Assembly (NCBI GenBank): GCA_947303585.1
Contig: CAMYYT010000007.1
Coordinates: 1-46,748, forward strand
Length of the DNA: 46,748 bases
DNA from: an uncultured Pseudomonadota bacterium
Lineage (GTDB): Bacteria; Pseudomonadota; Alphaproteobacteria; Rs-D84
Direction: 5' to 3'
Shown here: positions 1 to 9,655 of the stretch, piece by piece
Layout of the letters: each line of letters starts with the position of its first letter
How positions within the stretch are numbered: the stretch's first letter is position 1
The notes under the pieces: model-generated
What the model saw: the letters and a program-made list of their open reading frames with translations, nothing else
Database searches by the model: none
What the model was told of the DNA's origin: nothing
Made by a program: the position numbers and the translations under genes

Positions 1-51
1 AGAGGAATCATAATCCTTTGGTCAGGGGTCCGAATCCCTTCGCCGCTACCA
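1..51 (+). tRNA. tRNA-Met(CAT), elongator-like, 3' part only (truncated by window start)
   Basis: Anticodon arm GAGGA-ATCATAA-TCCTT with CAT anticodon, T-arm AGGGG-TCCGAAT-CCCTT, acceptor 3' strand CGCCGCT-A-CCA. Confidence 0.8.
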
Positions 52-58
52 AAATAAC

Positions 59-82
59 AAACGACCCTTGTGGTCGTTTTTT
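59..82 (+). terminator. Rho-independent terminator after tRNA-Met
   Basis: AAACGACC cttgt GGTCGTTT followed by a T-run. Confidence 0.75.
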
Positions 83-94
83 GTTTTGGTTTAG

Positions 95-350
95 ACCGCG
101 GTGGATGCGGACCCTGGGTCCGTAAATTTGTATGCGAGAACAAGTGAAACGAAGTTAGAGCAACTACAAATTTGCGCGCAGGCATTTATGCCGAGCGAAT
201 CCCGAAGCCGTGACATACATACTTTGGACACCGGCACAGGGGTCCGAACCGCAGCAAAAAGGCGGAATAACGCCAGTTTGCCGTCAGGCAAATTTTGCAA
301 GGGAGTGAAGCGACAGCGAAACAATCCCTTTGCCGCCGTCCCATTTTACA
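95..350. repeat. Hairpin-rich intergenic block with several short inverted repeats
   Basis: GGACCCtGGGTCC (109-121), AAATTTGTA/TACAAATTT (124-132/165-173), GGCATttATGCC (181-192), GGAC..GTCC (226-245), GGCGgaataaCGCC (261-274), TTTGCCgtcaGGCAAA (277-292); visibly more GC-rich than flanks. Confidence 0.5.
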
Positions 351-581
351 TAATTCTACATACCTACTACACGGCGGTTTACACCAATAAAAATTATTGG
401 TATAATAAATCTGCAATAAAAGGATACGGTTATGGTACCAGAACAAGAATATATGGATATTATCAAAAAAACTTTCCCTGAATTAAATATCGATATAATA
501 TAGAATCAAAAAAATCCCCGGATAAAGATATACAAAAATTATTGAGTATTTTGTAAAACTGTCTCCTAAAAAAATAAAAAA

Positions 582-1259
582 ATGAATAAAGAAAATAAAA
601 TATTAAAATCTTTGTATGCGGTGGCGGATGTGGAATACAGAAATTTTCAATCTGCTTTGATACCAACGATTAATAAAAAAAGTGTCATTGGTGTGCGGAC
701 GCCTGTTTTGCGAAAAATGGCGCGTGATATGGTTAAATCTGGGGAATATAAAGATTTTATTTCTCGATTGCCGCATAAATATTTTGAAGAAAATCAATTA
801 CATGCGTTCATTATATCTTTAATCAAAGATTTTGATATAGGTGTTTATGAGGTATCGCGTTTTTTGCCGTACATAGATAATTGGGCAACTTGTGATCAGA
901 TGTCGCCGAAAGTTTTTGTGAAAAATGTTGATAAACTTTTGCCATATATAAAAAAATGGATTAAATCAAAACATGTCTATACGGTGCGTTTCGGGGTGTT
1001 GTGTTTAATGCGTTATTTTGTAGATGATAAATTTGATGTAAAGTATTTAGATATTGTTGCAAAGATAAAGTCAAATGAATATTATGTAAATATGATGCGG
1101 GCATGGTATTTCGCAACAGCGGTGGCAAAGCATTTTGATGTTGTTGTGCCGTATTTACAAAAATTAGATGATTGGACGCGTGGGCGCACAATACAAAAGG
1201 CTTTGGAATCTTATCGTGTGATTGATGTGCATAAACAAAAGTTAAGGTTATTAAAATGA
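582..1259 (+). CDS. DNA alkylation repair protein (AlkD-like HEAT-repeat glycosylase family)
   Basis: 225 aa; family pattern GVRTPVLRKMARDM...NWATCDQMSPKVF...VYTVRFGVLCLMRYF...NMMRAWYFA. Confidence 0.85.
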   Translation: MNKENKILKSLYAVADVEYRNFQSALIPTINKKSVIGVRTPVLRKMARDMVKSGEYKDFISRLPHKYFEENQLHAFIISLIKDFDIGVYEVSRFLPYIDNWATCDQMSPKVFVKNVDKLLPYIKKWIKSKHVYTVRFGVLCLMRYFVDDKFDVKYLDIVAKIKSNEYYVNMMRAWYFATAVAKHFDVVVPYLQKLDDWTRGRTIQKALESYRVIDVHKQKLRLLK

Positions 1260-2032
1260 GAATAGATGTTGCTTTGGTAAATGCTGGATTTTTTGAATCA
1301 CGTAATCGTGCTGCTGATGCGATAAAAAACGGTGCAGTATTTTATGGTGAACAGAAAATTACCAAGCCGAGTTTTATAATAGAAAACACAGATTTAATTT
1401 CTGTGCGTGGCAATGTTATGCCGTTTGTATCGCGTGGTGGATTAAAATTAGCACATGCATTAAAGGTGTTTCATATTAATATGTCCTTGCGCAATATGAT
1501 TGACATAGGTTCTTCGACCGGTGGTTTTAGTGATGTCGCTTTGCGTAATGGTGTCGCACATATTGTTGCTGTGGATACCGGCAGAGATCAAATGCATAAA
1601 AGTTTGCGTGATAATCCAAAAATAGATTTACATGAACAAACTGATTTTCGTAATTTGGATGATAGTTTGATAAAGGATATAGATATTGCAACCATAGATG
1701 TTTCTTTTATTTCTGTGACGAAAATTTTAGATAAATTGGCGACTTTGCCAAAATTGCAAGAAGTTGTTTGTTTGATAAAGCCACAATTTGAATGTGGCCC
1801 AGAAATATCTACGCGTTATCGTGGCGTAATTCGCAATCAAGATGTTCATAAATCTGTTATAAAAAATGTCCTGGATGCTTTTGAATCACATGGTTTTGGG
1901 TGTGTTGGTTTAGATAAATCGCCAATCGAAGGTGGTTCTGGCAATATTGAATATTTGGCACATTTTATACATGGAAAACAGGGCATAGATATAGATATTG
2001 AAGCAACTGTCTTGGGTGCGTTTAGGGCTTGA
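1256..2032 (+). CDS. tlyA: TlyA family RNA methyltransferase (S4 + FtsJ-like domain)
   Basis: MRIDVALVNAGFFESRNRAADAIKNGAV S4 domain; DIGSSTGGFSDVALRNGVAHIVAVDTG SAM motif; 4-nt overlap with upstream CDS. Confidence 0.9.
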   Translation: MRIDVALVNAGFFESRNRAADAIKNGAVFYGEQKITKPSFIIENTDLISVRGNVMPFVSRGGLKLAHALKVFHINMSLRNMIDIGSSTGGFSDVALRNGVAHIVAVDTGRDQMHKSLRDNPKIDLHEQTDFRNLDDSLIKDIDIATIDVSFISVTKILDKLATLPKLQEVVCLIKPQFECGPEISTRYRGVIRNQDVHKSVIKNVLDAFESHGFGCVGLDKSPIEGGSGNIEYLAHFIHGKQGIDIDIEATVLGAFRA

Positions 2033-2067
2033 TTATTTCAAAAGTGGGGTTTATAATGGGATGCATC

Positions 2068-2141
2068 GCCCTAATAGTCTAGTGGTAAAACACGTCCTTG
2101 GTAAGGACGAGTCGCAAGTCCGATTCTTGCTTAGGGCACCA
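2068..2141 (+). tRNA. tRNA-Thr(GGT)
   Basis: Acceptor GCCCTAA/TTAGGGC-A-CCA, anticodon arm CGTCC-TTGGTAA-GGACG (anticodon GGT), 74 nt with encoded CCA. Confidence 0.85.
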
Positions 2142-2165
2142 GAATTTTTCCACCCAGTTTAATTG

Positions 2166-2230
2166 TTTTTGTTTCAAGTCGTGGCCTTTTGATATTTGAC
2201 AATGCAGGACCAAAATCAATGAAACAAAAA
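2166..2230. repeat. 11-bp perfect inverted repeat in intergenic region
   Basis: TTTTTGTTTCA (2166-2176) and TGAAACAAAAA (2220-2230). Confidence 0.5.
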
Positions 2231-2251
2231 ATAATTTTTTGAAAGGTGTTT

Positions 2252-2263
2252 TTATGGTATAAT
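2252..2263 (+). promoter_or_regulatory. Putative extended -10 promoter for the 2298 CDS
   Basis: TGGTATAAT extended -10 ending at 2263, 34 nt before the ATG; no clear -35. Confidence 0.4.
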
Positions 2264-2297
2264 TATTCTTATATTATGAAAACAGAAGGATGTTAAA

Positions 2298-2636
2298 ATG
2301 TCAAAAAATCCCTTACAGATGCGTATTAATAAGCGTGGTGAGACAGATCAAAATGCCCCATTGCGAGAGTTTGATGAATTAACAGGTGAATTTGAATACG
2401 TTGATTTAGAATTGAAAAAGAAAAGTCAATTTCGCAAGGCTCGTAAACGTATCAGAGATGTATTAGCAGATAAACAAGAAGGTTTGAAAAAGCATTTGAG
2501 ACGTGCTGGTTTGGAAAATAAAATGGGGAAAACAGGGGATAGTTTGACTGGAAAACTTTCTGCTGAAAATAAACAAGTTGCACATATACAACAAGAACAC
2601 TCAAAAGTTTATATTAAACGATATAAAGATAGATAG
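2298..2636 (+). CDS. Conserved-looking basic hypothetical protein (112 aa)
   Basis: ATG with AGAAGGATG RBS-like sequence upstream; charged Lys/Arg-rich protein, no family recognised. Confidence 0.6.
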   Translation: MSKNPLQMRINKRGETDQNAPLREFDELTGEFEYVDLELKKKSQFRKARKRIRDVLADKQEGLKKHLRRAGLENKMGKTGDSLTGKLSAENKQVAHIQQEHSKVYIKRYKDR

Positions 2637-2693
2637 GGTATGTAATTTGTTATAAAAACAAGTGGGATATTAGTTTTCTTTTTTAACATTTTC

Positions 2694-2722
2694 TTGACTT
2701 TTGGATGTTTTCAAGGCAAAAT
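2694..2722 (+). promoter_or_regulatory. Putative promoter upstream of aspS leader
   Basis: TTGACT (2694-2699), 17-nt spacer, CAAAAT (2717-2722). Confidence 0.35.
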
Positions 2723-2770
2723 ATTCGGCGTGTGACATGCTGATGCGACTGACAACCGCGGAGTGTTATA

Positions 2771-2837
2771 TAAATCTAAAAAGTAAAAAAAGCAGGGTGG
2801 CACCGCGCGAAAAAATCTTAGCGCCCCTGTAGATTTA
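2771..2837 (+). promoter_or_regulatory. T-box antiterminator element upstream of aspS
   Basis: AGGGTGGCACCGCG (2794-2807) matches the T-box consensus AGGGUGGNACCGCG; CAGGG-TGGCACC-GCGC-loop-GCGC-CCCTG forms the bulged antiterminator helix; outer TAAATCTA (2771-2778)/TAGATTTA (2830-2837) pairing. Confidence 0.75.
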
Positions 2838-2907
2838 AGATTTGAATTGGTGCCGTATCCAATAGATTTTTACGGCGCCGAAGCAAAAACAAAAAAGGTG
2901 TAGTAAA

Positions 2908-4677
2908 ATGTTATCTTTGAAATCAAAATACAGAACACATACATGTGGTGAATTGACTGAAAAAAATGTTGATGAAACAGTCACTTTGTCTGGATGGGTT
3001 CATCGTAAACGCGATCATGGTTCTCTTTTGTTTGTAGATTTGCGTGATAATTATGGAATAACACAATGTGTGTTTGATGGTGGGGATGAAAATTTAGAAA
3101 AAATTCGTCCTGAATCTGTTATTCAAATTACAGGTAAAGTTGTTGCACGTGACAAAGACGCAATCAATGATAAAATCCCAACAGGGCATATTGAAATTCA
3201 ATCTCAAAAATGGGAAGTGTTGACTAATTCAGAAGTACTGCCTTTCCAAGTGTTTGGCGATGAAGATACAAGCGAAGAATTGCGTTATCAATATCGCTTT
3301 TTAGATTTGCGTCGTGAAAAATTACATCACAATATTTTAATGCGCAACAAGATGATTAAATGGTTGCGTGATAAAATGTGGGATTTGGGATTTTCTGAAT
3401 TCCAAACACCATTGTTAACAGCAGATTCACCAGAAGGTGCGCGTTGTTTCTTGGTTCCATCTCGTTTGCATCATGGGAAATTTTATTCTTTGCCCCAGGC
3501 ACCACAGATGTTTAAACAACTTTTGCAGGTTTCTGGATTTGATAGATATTTTCAAATCGCGCCTTGTTTTCGTGATGAAGATTTGCGTTCTGACAGATTG
3601 TTAGAGTTTTATCAATTAGATGTTGAAATGTCTTTCGTTGATTTGCCTGATATTCAAAAAGTTGGCGAAATTGTGATTCCTGAATTGATAAAAACTTTTG
3701 CGCCAGATGCAAATATTTATCCAGAAATTCCACATATATCTTTTGATGATGCTATGTTGAAATATGGGTCAGATAAACCTGATATGCGTAATCCTATTTT
3801 AATTAGCGATGTGACGGAAATATTCCGTGGTTCTGATTTTGGAATCTTTGCAAATGCTGTTGAAAATGGGGCGGTGGTTCGTGCAATACCTGCACCGAAT
3901 AGCGCAGATAAACCTCGTTCTTGGTATGACAAGTTGGGCGAATACGCTGTTAAAGAATTAGGCCTTGGAGGACTTGGTTATATCGTGTTCGCGGATGAAG
4001 CAAAAGGTCCTGTGGCAAAGAAACTAGACGAAACGCGTATTGCAAAGTTGCGTGAAATTGCCGGGGATAATTCTTCATTATTCTTTGTTTGCGACCAGGA
4101 AGAGGCTGCTGCCAAAGCTGCAGGAAAGTTGCGTAATAAATTGGGTGAAGATTTAGGCTTAATAAACCCACGTGATTTCGCAATTTGTTGGGTTGATAAT
4201 TTCCCGTTCTTTGAACCTGATGAAGAACGCGGCGGGGCGCCTATGTTTACGCATAATCCGTTCTCGTATCCACTTGCTACATTGGAAGAACTTTCAACCA
4301 AAGACCCGTTCTCTATCAAGGCAGCACAATTCGATATGGTTATAAATGGTATCGAGATGTGTAGCGGTGGTTTGCGTAATTACAATCCAGAAGTGATGAA
4401 AAAATGTTTTGAAATTGCTGGGTATCCAGAAGAAAAAGTAGAACAAAACTTTTCTGCTTTGTATACAGCGTTTAAATATGGTGCACCACCACACGGCGGC
4501 TTTGGATTCGGTATAGATCGTTTGATTTCCGAAATTTTAGGAACAGGTGAAAGTTTACGTGAAACTGTTGCTTTCCCCGCCAATCAACGCGGTCAAGATT
4601 TGTTATTGGGTTCACCAAATGAAGTTAGTGAAAAACAATTGCGTGAATTACATATTCAAATCCGTAAGAAAAACTAA
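2908..4677 (+). CDS. aspS: Aspartyl-tRNA synthetase
   Basis: RTHTCGELTEKNVDETVTLSGWVHRKRDHGSLLFVDLRD; FRDEDLRSDRLLEFYQLDVEMSF; GIDRLISEILG class II motifs. Confidence 0.97.
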   Translation: MLSLKSKYRTHTCGELTEKNVDETVTLSGWVHRKRDHGSLLFVDLRDNYGITQCVFDGGDENLEKIRPESVIQITGKVVARDKDAINDKIPTGHIEIQSQKWEVLTNSEVLPFQVFGDEDTSEELRYQYRFLDLRREKLHHNILMRNKMIKWLRDKMWDLGFSEFQTPLLTADSPEGARCFLVPSRLHHGKFYSLPQAPQMFKQLLQVSGFDRYFQIAPCFRDEDLRSDRLLEFYQLDVEMSFVDLPDIQKVGEIVIPELIKTFAPDANIYPEIPHISFDDAMLKYGSDKPDMRNPILISDVTEIFRGSDFGIFANAVENGAVVRAIPAPNSADKPRSWYDKLGEYAVKELGLGGLGYIVFADEAKGPVAKKLDETRIAKLREIAGDNSSLFFVCDQEEAAAKAAGKLRNKLGEDLGLINPRDFAICWVDNFPFFEPDEERGGAPMFTHNPFSYPLATLEELSTKDPFSIKAAQFDMVINGIEMCSGGLRNYNPEVMKKCFEIAGYPEEKVEQNFSALYTAFKYGAPPHGGFGFGIDRLISEILGTGESLRETVAFPANQRGQDLLLGSPNEVSEKQLRELHIQIRKKN

Positions 4678-4688
4678 GTCTAAAAAAT

Positions 4689-4710
4689 ACCCCGCAAAAG
4701 CGGGGTTTTT
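4689..4710. terminator. Strong terminator between convergent aspS and asmA-like genes
   Basis: ACCCCGC aaaa GCGGGGT followed by TTTT; preceded by A-run on the opposite strand. Confidence 0.85.
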
Positions 4711-4713
4711 AAA

Positions 4714-7191
4714 TTAGAACTTATCGTGCGATTTAACAAATTTGCGCATATATTCTGCATTAAAATGTGTCATTATTTCCGATAAAGAAAATTCGCGTTT
4801 GTTGTCTGGATAAATTTTTATATCTATGGGTTGCGGAGAAGGGGATGTACCACGTAAAACTAAATTTAATTCAGCATACATTTCTTGGTTTGTTATTTCA
4901 AGTATACCTGTGGCATCAACATGTTTCATAGATAATGTCAAAGGTTGAATTGTTCTTATGTCGCTATGTTTATATACACCTTTGATGTGCATATTTTTTA
5001 TTGGTGTAATTCCGTTTTTAAGTGCGGTATACAAAGCATATTCCCCATTTAATATTGTCATATTTGATGCAGATGCATAAAAATCAGCAAAACCAAAACC
5101 ATAAAGTTTTCCACCATCAAAAGACAAATCAAATGTACCATTTAGATTGTCTGTGATGTCATGGGCTATTTTACCATATGTGTTTAAATGTATGTTGCCT
5201 GTGACCATTGTATCAGATATGTTAAGTGGCATATTTTGAGGCAATATTTGTTTGTTGAATACAAATTTGTTTAATTGTATGTCCAAGTCATAGTTTGTTT
5301 TGTCTTTGGTAATTGTGGCCAGTATATTCCCACGACTTTTGTCTGTGATTGAAAAAGTTTGAACTTCGTTCTGTAATGAATACACAAAATTATTATATGT
5401 TTGAGATTTATAAATCAGAGCGTTTGATGATAAAGCAATATTTGCACCAATATCAAACGGTATTAATATCGGGGCATTGGTGAAAAATGATAATTCTTCA
5501 AAATTCTGTGTGAAATATGGATTTATAAAATCATCAAGATTTAATATATTTGTTTTCAAGGTGACAGATTTTTTTGATGCCGAACCCGTAAATCTTTGGT
5601 GTGCTATTTCTATTATCAAATTTGATACAGTCCCTTTTTTGTATTTACCAGAAATGCTGTATGGTAAATCGCGCAAAGCTTGTAAATCTAGGTTTGGTAG
5701 CCATTTTTTGAAATTGTCACCGTGGATAATGAAAAAGTCTTTTGTTGTAGATAATTGCCACTGACCTGAATTTGGAGTAAAAATCATAGAATCTTCGGTC
5801 CAAGTAAACTTACCTTTTTCTTGTTTCATAAAATCTGGGATAAAAGGTAAATCTACTTTGGCCCAATTCAAAGATTTTTCAATCAGATGTGTATAAGATA
5901 TAGAAGGTTTATTATTCGTTAATGTCATTGTTCCTTTCATATCTGGGCAATCAAATTTTACATAGCCGTTGGTGCCAAGCATTTGTGCCATTTTTATAAC
6001 TGTATTAAAATCTGAAAACGGTTGTGGCGAGGTAAGGTCCACTTCAAAATGAGTTGTGTCAACATAAAGTGTTCCTTTGACTAGACCACCATATGAAAAA
6101 TTATCACATGACCAAACCAAAGGAGTTCCATTAAAAAGACATGTTGTATTTACACCAAATTCTGGAACAGATACATGTAAATTATGTCCGCCGTCTTTGT
6201 CGATAGTTCCACCATGTATGTGTAAATCGTCCGCAATTATGCTATCAACTTTGATTTCGTTTTTCGAACCAACCGTGACGATTTTTACATGATGAAAAAC
6301 ATTGTCTGCAAATCGAAGGGTGCCGTAAAAGTCTAAATCAAAAGACATATCTTGGAATAAATCAGAATCGTTTAAAAAGAAAGATAAATCGTAATTTGCT
6401 TTGTTTGATTTTAATTTAATTATTTTATGACCGTCTTCTTGTAATGTTACAGAACCTGTGATGCCGCCGGCAGATATATTAGAAAATGTTATGCCATATT
6501 TTCCATTCCATGATATATCAGCACTTACGGGAAATTGACCTGTGATACGAGGTTTTGAAAATTCAAACCATTTATTTATGTTTTGTGCAGTGATATCAAT
6601 GTGCGCTGTGGCGCTGCCGTCAGGGTTAAGTTCGCCAACTAAGACTAATTCGTTGTTTTTATTTCTTATTACGAAATTACGATTATTAGATTTTAATTCA
6701 TATTTGTGTTGTTTGGTTCTTACGATTGCTTCAACGTGTTTTTTTGATAATTCCGCAGATAAAATTTTATAGTCTTTGTTAAGAAAATGTATCGTAGAAT
6801 CATGAATAAAAATATTTGTATCTGTGTTGAAAGGTGTAATTTTATCCACAGATACAGATGCTCCATCAATTATCAGATATCCAGATAACTGTGCATTTTG
6901 TATATCAAATATATCGGAAAATGGTATAGTAAATTTACAAGAAGATATAGTTCCGTTCGGAATAGTAATGTCGTTGGCAACAATAGTTGCACGCCTCAAA
7001 AGACTGAAATTAACATTACCTTCGATTTTTGCAGGAATTCCTGTTTTTGTTAAAATCACATTTTCTATTTTTGGTTTAAGAAAATCGAGATTGGTTGTTG
7101 GTGGAACAACAATGATTGCCACAATGCAAGCAGCAGCCAATAATACCATAAACCATATAAAAATGCTTTTTAAAGTATTTTTGATAGACAT
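4714..7191 (-). CDS. AsmA family envelope protein (AsmA/TamB-like)
   Basis: N-terminal TM anchor [61 protein letters not shown]-terminal AsmA-like segment; start placed at internal ATG 7191 rather than the 7314 ORF start. Confidence 0.8.
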   Translation of the reverse strand: MSIKNTLKSIFIWFMVLLAAACIVAIIVVPPTTNLDFLKPKIENVILTKTGIPAKIEGNVNFSLLRRATIVANDITIPNGTISSCKFTIPFSDIFDIQNAQLSGYLIIDGASVSVDKITPFNTDTNIFIHDSTIHFLNKDYKILSAELSKKHVEAIVRTKQHKYELKSNNRNFVIRNKNNELVLVGELNPDGSATAHIDITAQNINKWFEFSKPRITGQFPVSADISWNGKYGITFSNISAGGITGSVTLQEDGHKIIKLKSNKANYDLSFFLNDSDLFQDMSFDLDFYGTLRFADNVFHHVKIVTVGSKNEIKVDSIIADDLHIHGGTIDKDGGHNLHVSVPEFGVNTTCLFNGTPLVWSCDNFSYGGLVKGTLYVDTTHFEVDLTSPQPFSDFNTVIKMAQMLGTNGYVKFDCPDMKGTMTLTNNKPSISYTHLIEKSLNWAKVDLPFIPDFMKQEKGKFTWTEDSMIFTPNSGQWQLSTTKDFFIIHGDNFKKWLPNLDLQALRDLPYSISGKYKKGTVSNLIIEIAHQRFTGSASKKSVTLKTNILNLDDFINPYFTQNFEELSFFTNAPILIPFDIGANIALSSNALIYKSQTYNNFVYSLQNEVQTFSITDKSRGNILATITKDKTNYDLDIQLNKFVFNKQILPQNMPLNISDTMVTGNIHLNTYGKIAHDITDNLNGTFDLSFDGGKLYGFGFADFYASASNMTILNGEYALYTALKNGITPIKNMHIKGVYKHSDIRTIQPLTLSMKHVDATGILEITNQEMYAELNLVLRGTSPSPQPIDIKIYPDNKREFSLSEIMTHFNAEYMRKFVKSHDKF

Positions 7192-7218
7192 ATTCTCTTT
7201 CCTTGTATTTTCATTATA

Positions 7219-9249
7219 ATGGATTATATTAGTGTATGTGAACAAAAAAATGATATGAAAAGTACGAAAAGTATTTTTTCTTTGGAATCTGAATACGAAC
7301 CGATGGGTGATCAACCAACGGCTATTGCTGAATTGGTATCAGGGGTTAATGATGGTAAAAAATCCCAGGTTTTATTAGGAGTGACTGGGTCTGGAAAGAC
7401 TTTTACCATGGCAAATGTTATTGCACAATTGTCTCGGCCTGCTATGATAATGGCGCCTAATAAAATTTTAGCGGCGCAATTATATACAGAAATGAAAGCT
7501 TTTTTCCCGCATAATCATGTCGAATATTTTGTGTCTTTTTATGATTATTATCAACCCGAAGCCTATGTTCCAACGACAGATACTTATATAGATAAAGATG
7601 CTTCGATTAATGAACAGTTAGACCGTATGCGCCACAGCGCCACGCGTGCTATGTTAGAAGAACGAGATGTTATCGTTGTTTCGTCTGTATCTTCTATTTA
7701 TGGAATTGGTGCCCCAGAACAATATTGTGAAATGAAATTGGTTTTAAATGTTGGTGATAAAATATCTGAAAAAGATGTTATGCGTGCGCTGGTTGATATT
7801 CAATACAAACGAAATGATATTGGTTTTTCGCGTGGGGATTTTCGGGTTCGTGGTGATACACTAGATGTTTTCCCATCACATTCACAGGACAGAGCTTGGA
7901 AATTATCTTTTTTTGGTGATGAAATAGATGAAATCTGGGAAATAGATACTTTGACCGGTGGAAAATTACATAAACTTGATAGAATAGCAATTTATCCAAA
8001 TACTCATTATGCAACACCTATGCCGTCTGTATTACAGGCCATAGATAATATTAAAAAAGATTTAGATGAACGATTGAAATATTTTCATGATAATATGAAA
8101 TATGTTGAAGAACAAAGATTAAGAGAACGCGTAAATTTTGATATTGAAATGATGGAATCTACGGGGACTTGTCGCGGTATCGAAAATTATTCAAGGTATT
8201 TAACAGGGCGATTACCTGGACAGCCACCACCAACTTTGTTTGAGTATTTACCAAAAGATGCGATATTGTTTTTAGATGAAAGCCATGTGACTGTTCCGCA
8301 AATTGGGGCGATGTCTCGCGGAGATAGGGCGCGTAAAGAAACTTTGTCACAATATGGATTTAGATTGCCATCGTGTGTTGATAACAGACCACTTACCTTT
8401 GATGAATGGGATAATTTACGACCACAGACTATATTTGTTTCGGCAACTCCGGCACAGTGGGAATTAGAGCAATCAAATGGAATTGTGTCTGAACAGGTTA
8501 TACGGCCAACTGGGTTGTTGGACCCGATTTGTGAAGTGCGCCCGATTGAACATCAAGTCGATGATTTATTATATGCTGTCAAAAAAACCAAAGGGCGTGT
8601 GTTGGTTACAACTTTGACCAAGAAAATGGCTGAACAATTAACTGATTATTTGAATGAAAACAATGTTCGTGCGCGTTATTTACATTCTGATATTGATACA
8701 TTAGAACGCATAGATTTGTTGCGTGATTTAAGATTAGGTAAATATGATGTCTTGGTTGGAATTAATCTTTTGCGCGAAGGTTTGGATGTTCCGGAATGTG
8801 AATTAGTTGTGATTATGGATGCTGATAAAGAAGGATTTTTACGTTCAACGCGTTCGTTGATTCAAACTATTGGACGTGCTGCGCGTAATGCAAATGGTCG
8901 TGTAATTTTGTATGCTGATACAATAACTGAATCTATGAAAAGCGCGTTAGATGAAACAGCGCGGCGCAGGGAAAAACAGCAACAATATAATATTGAACAC
9001 GGAATTGTTCCAAAAACAATTTCTAAATCTGTTTTTGAAGAAGTTAAAGAAAAAGAAGAAAAAACTGACAAGACAAGAAAATTTGTGTATAATAAAAATG
9101 GTGTTTGGGATGCGGTATCTTTGCGTAAAGAGATTGCTGATTTGACTAAACGGATGAAAAAGGCTGCGGAAAATTTAGAATTTGAAGAAGCTGCTTCGTT
9201 GCGTGATGCAATTCATAAATTAGAAGACGATTTATTGTTGGTGGAATAA
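7219..9249 (+). CDS. uvrB: Excinuclease ABC subunit B (start could be ATG at 7255)
   Basis: [51 protein letters not shown]-terminal UVR motif. Confidence 0.97.
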   Translation: MDYISVCEQKNDMKSTKSIFSLESEYEPMGDQPTAIAELVSGVNDGKKSQVLLGVTGSGKTFTMANVIAQLSRPAMIMAPNKILAAQLYTEMKAFFPHNHVEYFVSFYDYYQPEAYVPTTDTYIDKDASINEQLDRMRHSATRAMLEERDVIVVSSVSSIYGIGAPEQYCEMKLVLNVGDKISEKDVMRALVDIQYKRNDIGFSRGDFRVRGDTLDVFPSHSQDRAWKLSFFGDEIDEIWEIDTLTGGKLHKLDRIAIYPNTHYATPMPSVLQAIDNIKKDLDERLKYFHDNMKYVEEQRLRERVNFDIEMMESTGTCRGIENYSRYLTGRLPGQPPPTLFEYLPKDAILFLDESHVTVPQIGAMSRGDRARKETLSQYGFRLPSCVDNRPLTFDEWDNLRPQTIFVSATPAQWELEQSNGIVSEQVIRPTGLLDPICEVRPIEHQVDDLLYAVKKTKGRVLVTTLTKKMAEQLTDYLNENNVRARYLHSDIDTLERIDLLRDLRLGKYDVLVGINLLREGLDVPECELVVIMDADKEGFLRSTRSLIQTIGRAARNANGRVILYADTITESMKSALDETARRREKQQQYNIEHGIVPKTISKSVFEEVKEKEEKTDKTRKFVYNKNGVWDAVSLRKEIADLTKRMKKAAENLEFEEAASLRDAIHKLEDDLLLVE

Positions 9250-9250
9250 A

Positions 9251-9655
9251 ATGAGTGAAAAAATTTTTATTTTGAATAATTTAGATGAAATGCGTGCTTT
9301 TGCACGTGAATTTGCAAAAACTTTGACTGCGCCAGTAACAGTCGCTTTGCATGGTGATTTGGGGATGGGAAAAAGCGAAATTGCGCGTGAAGTAATTAAA
9401 ACTTTGCGTGGAAAGGATACTGTCGTACCATCACCAACATTTACTCTTGTTCAAAATTATGATGGTATTTCTCATTTTGATTTATACAGAATAGGGGATG
9501 TATCAGAATTGGAAGAAATTGGTTTACAATATGCAATTGATAATGATATCACTTTGATTGAATGGCCAGATATTGCAAAAGATATGTTGCCAAAAAATAC
9601 TATACATATTTATATAACGCAAAATGGTGATGGTCGTAAATTAGTGGTTCAATAA
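9251..9655 (+). CDS. tsaE: tRNA threonylcarbamoyladenosine biosynthesis ATPase TsaE
   Basis: LHGDLGMGKSEIAREVIK Walker A, SPTFTLVQNYD, HFDLYRI, EWPD. Confidence 0.95.
   Translation: MSEKIFILNNLDEMRAFAREFAKTLTAPVTVALHGDLGMGKSEIAREVIKTLRGKDTVVPSPTFTLVQNYDGISHFDLYRIGDVSELEEIGLQYAIDNDITLIEWPDIAKDMLPKNTIHIYITQNGDGRKLVVQ

Noticed and set aside
101-481. ORF of 126 aa after tRNA-Met
   Set aside because: Composition dominated by inverted repeats, overlapping ORFs on both strands and no convincing RBS; treated as a hairpin-rich element instead of a CDS.
3512-4583. Several minus-strand ORFs inside aspS
   Set aside because: Antisense shadows of a strongly conserved gene.
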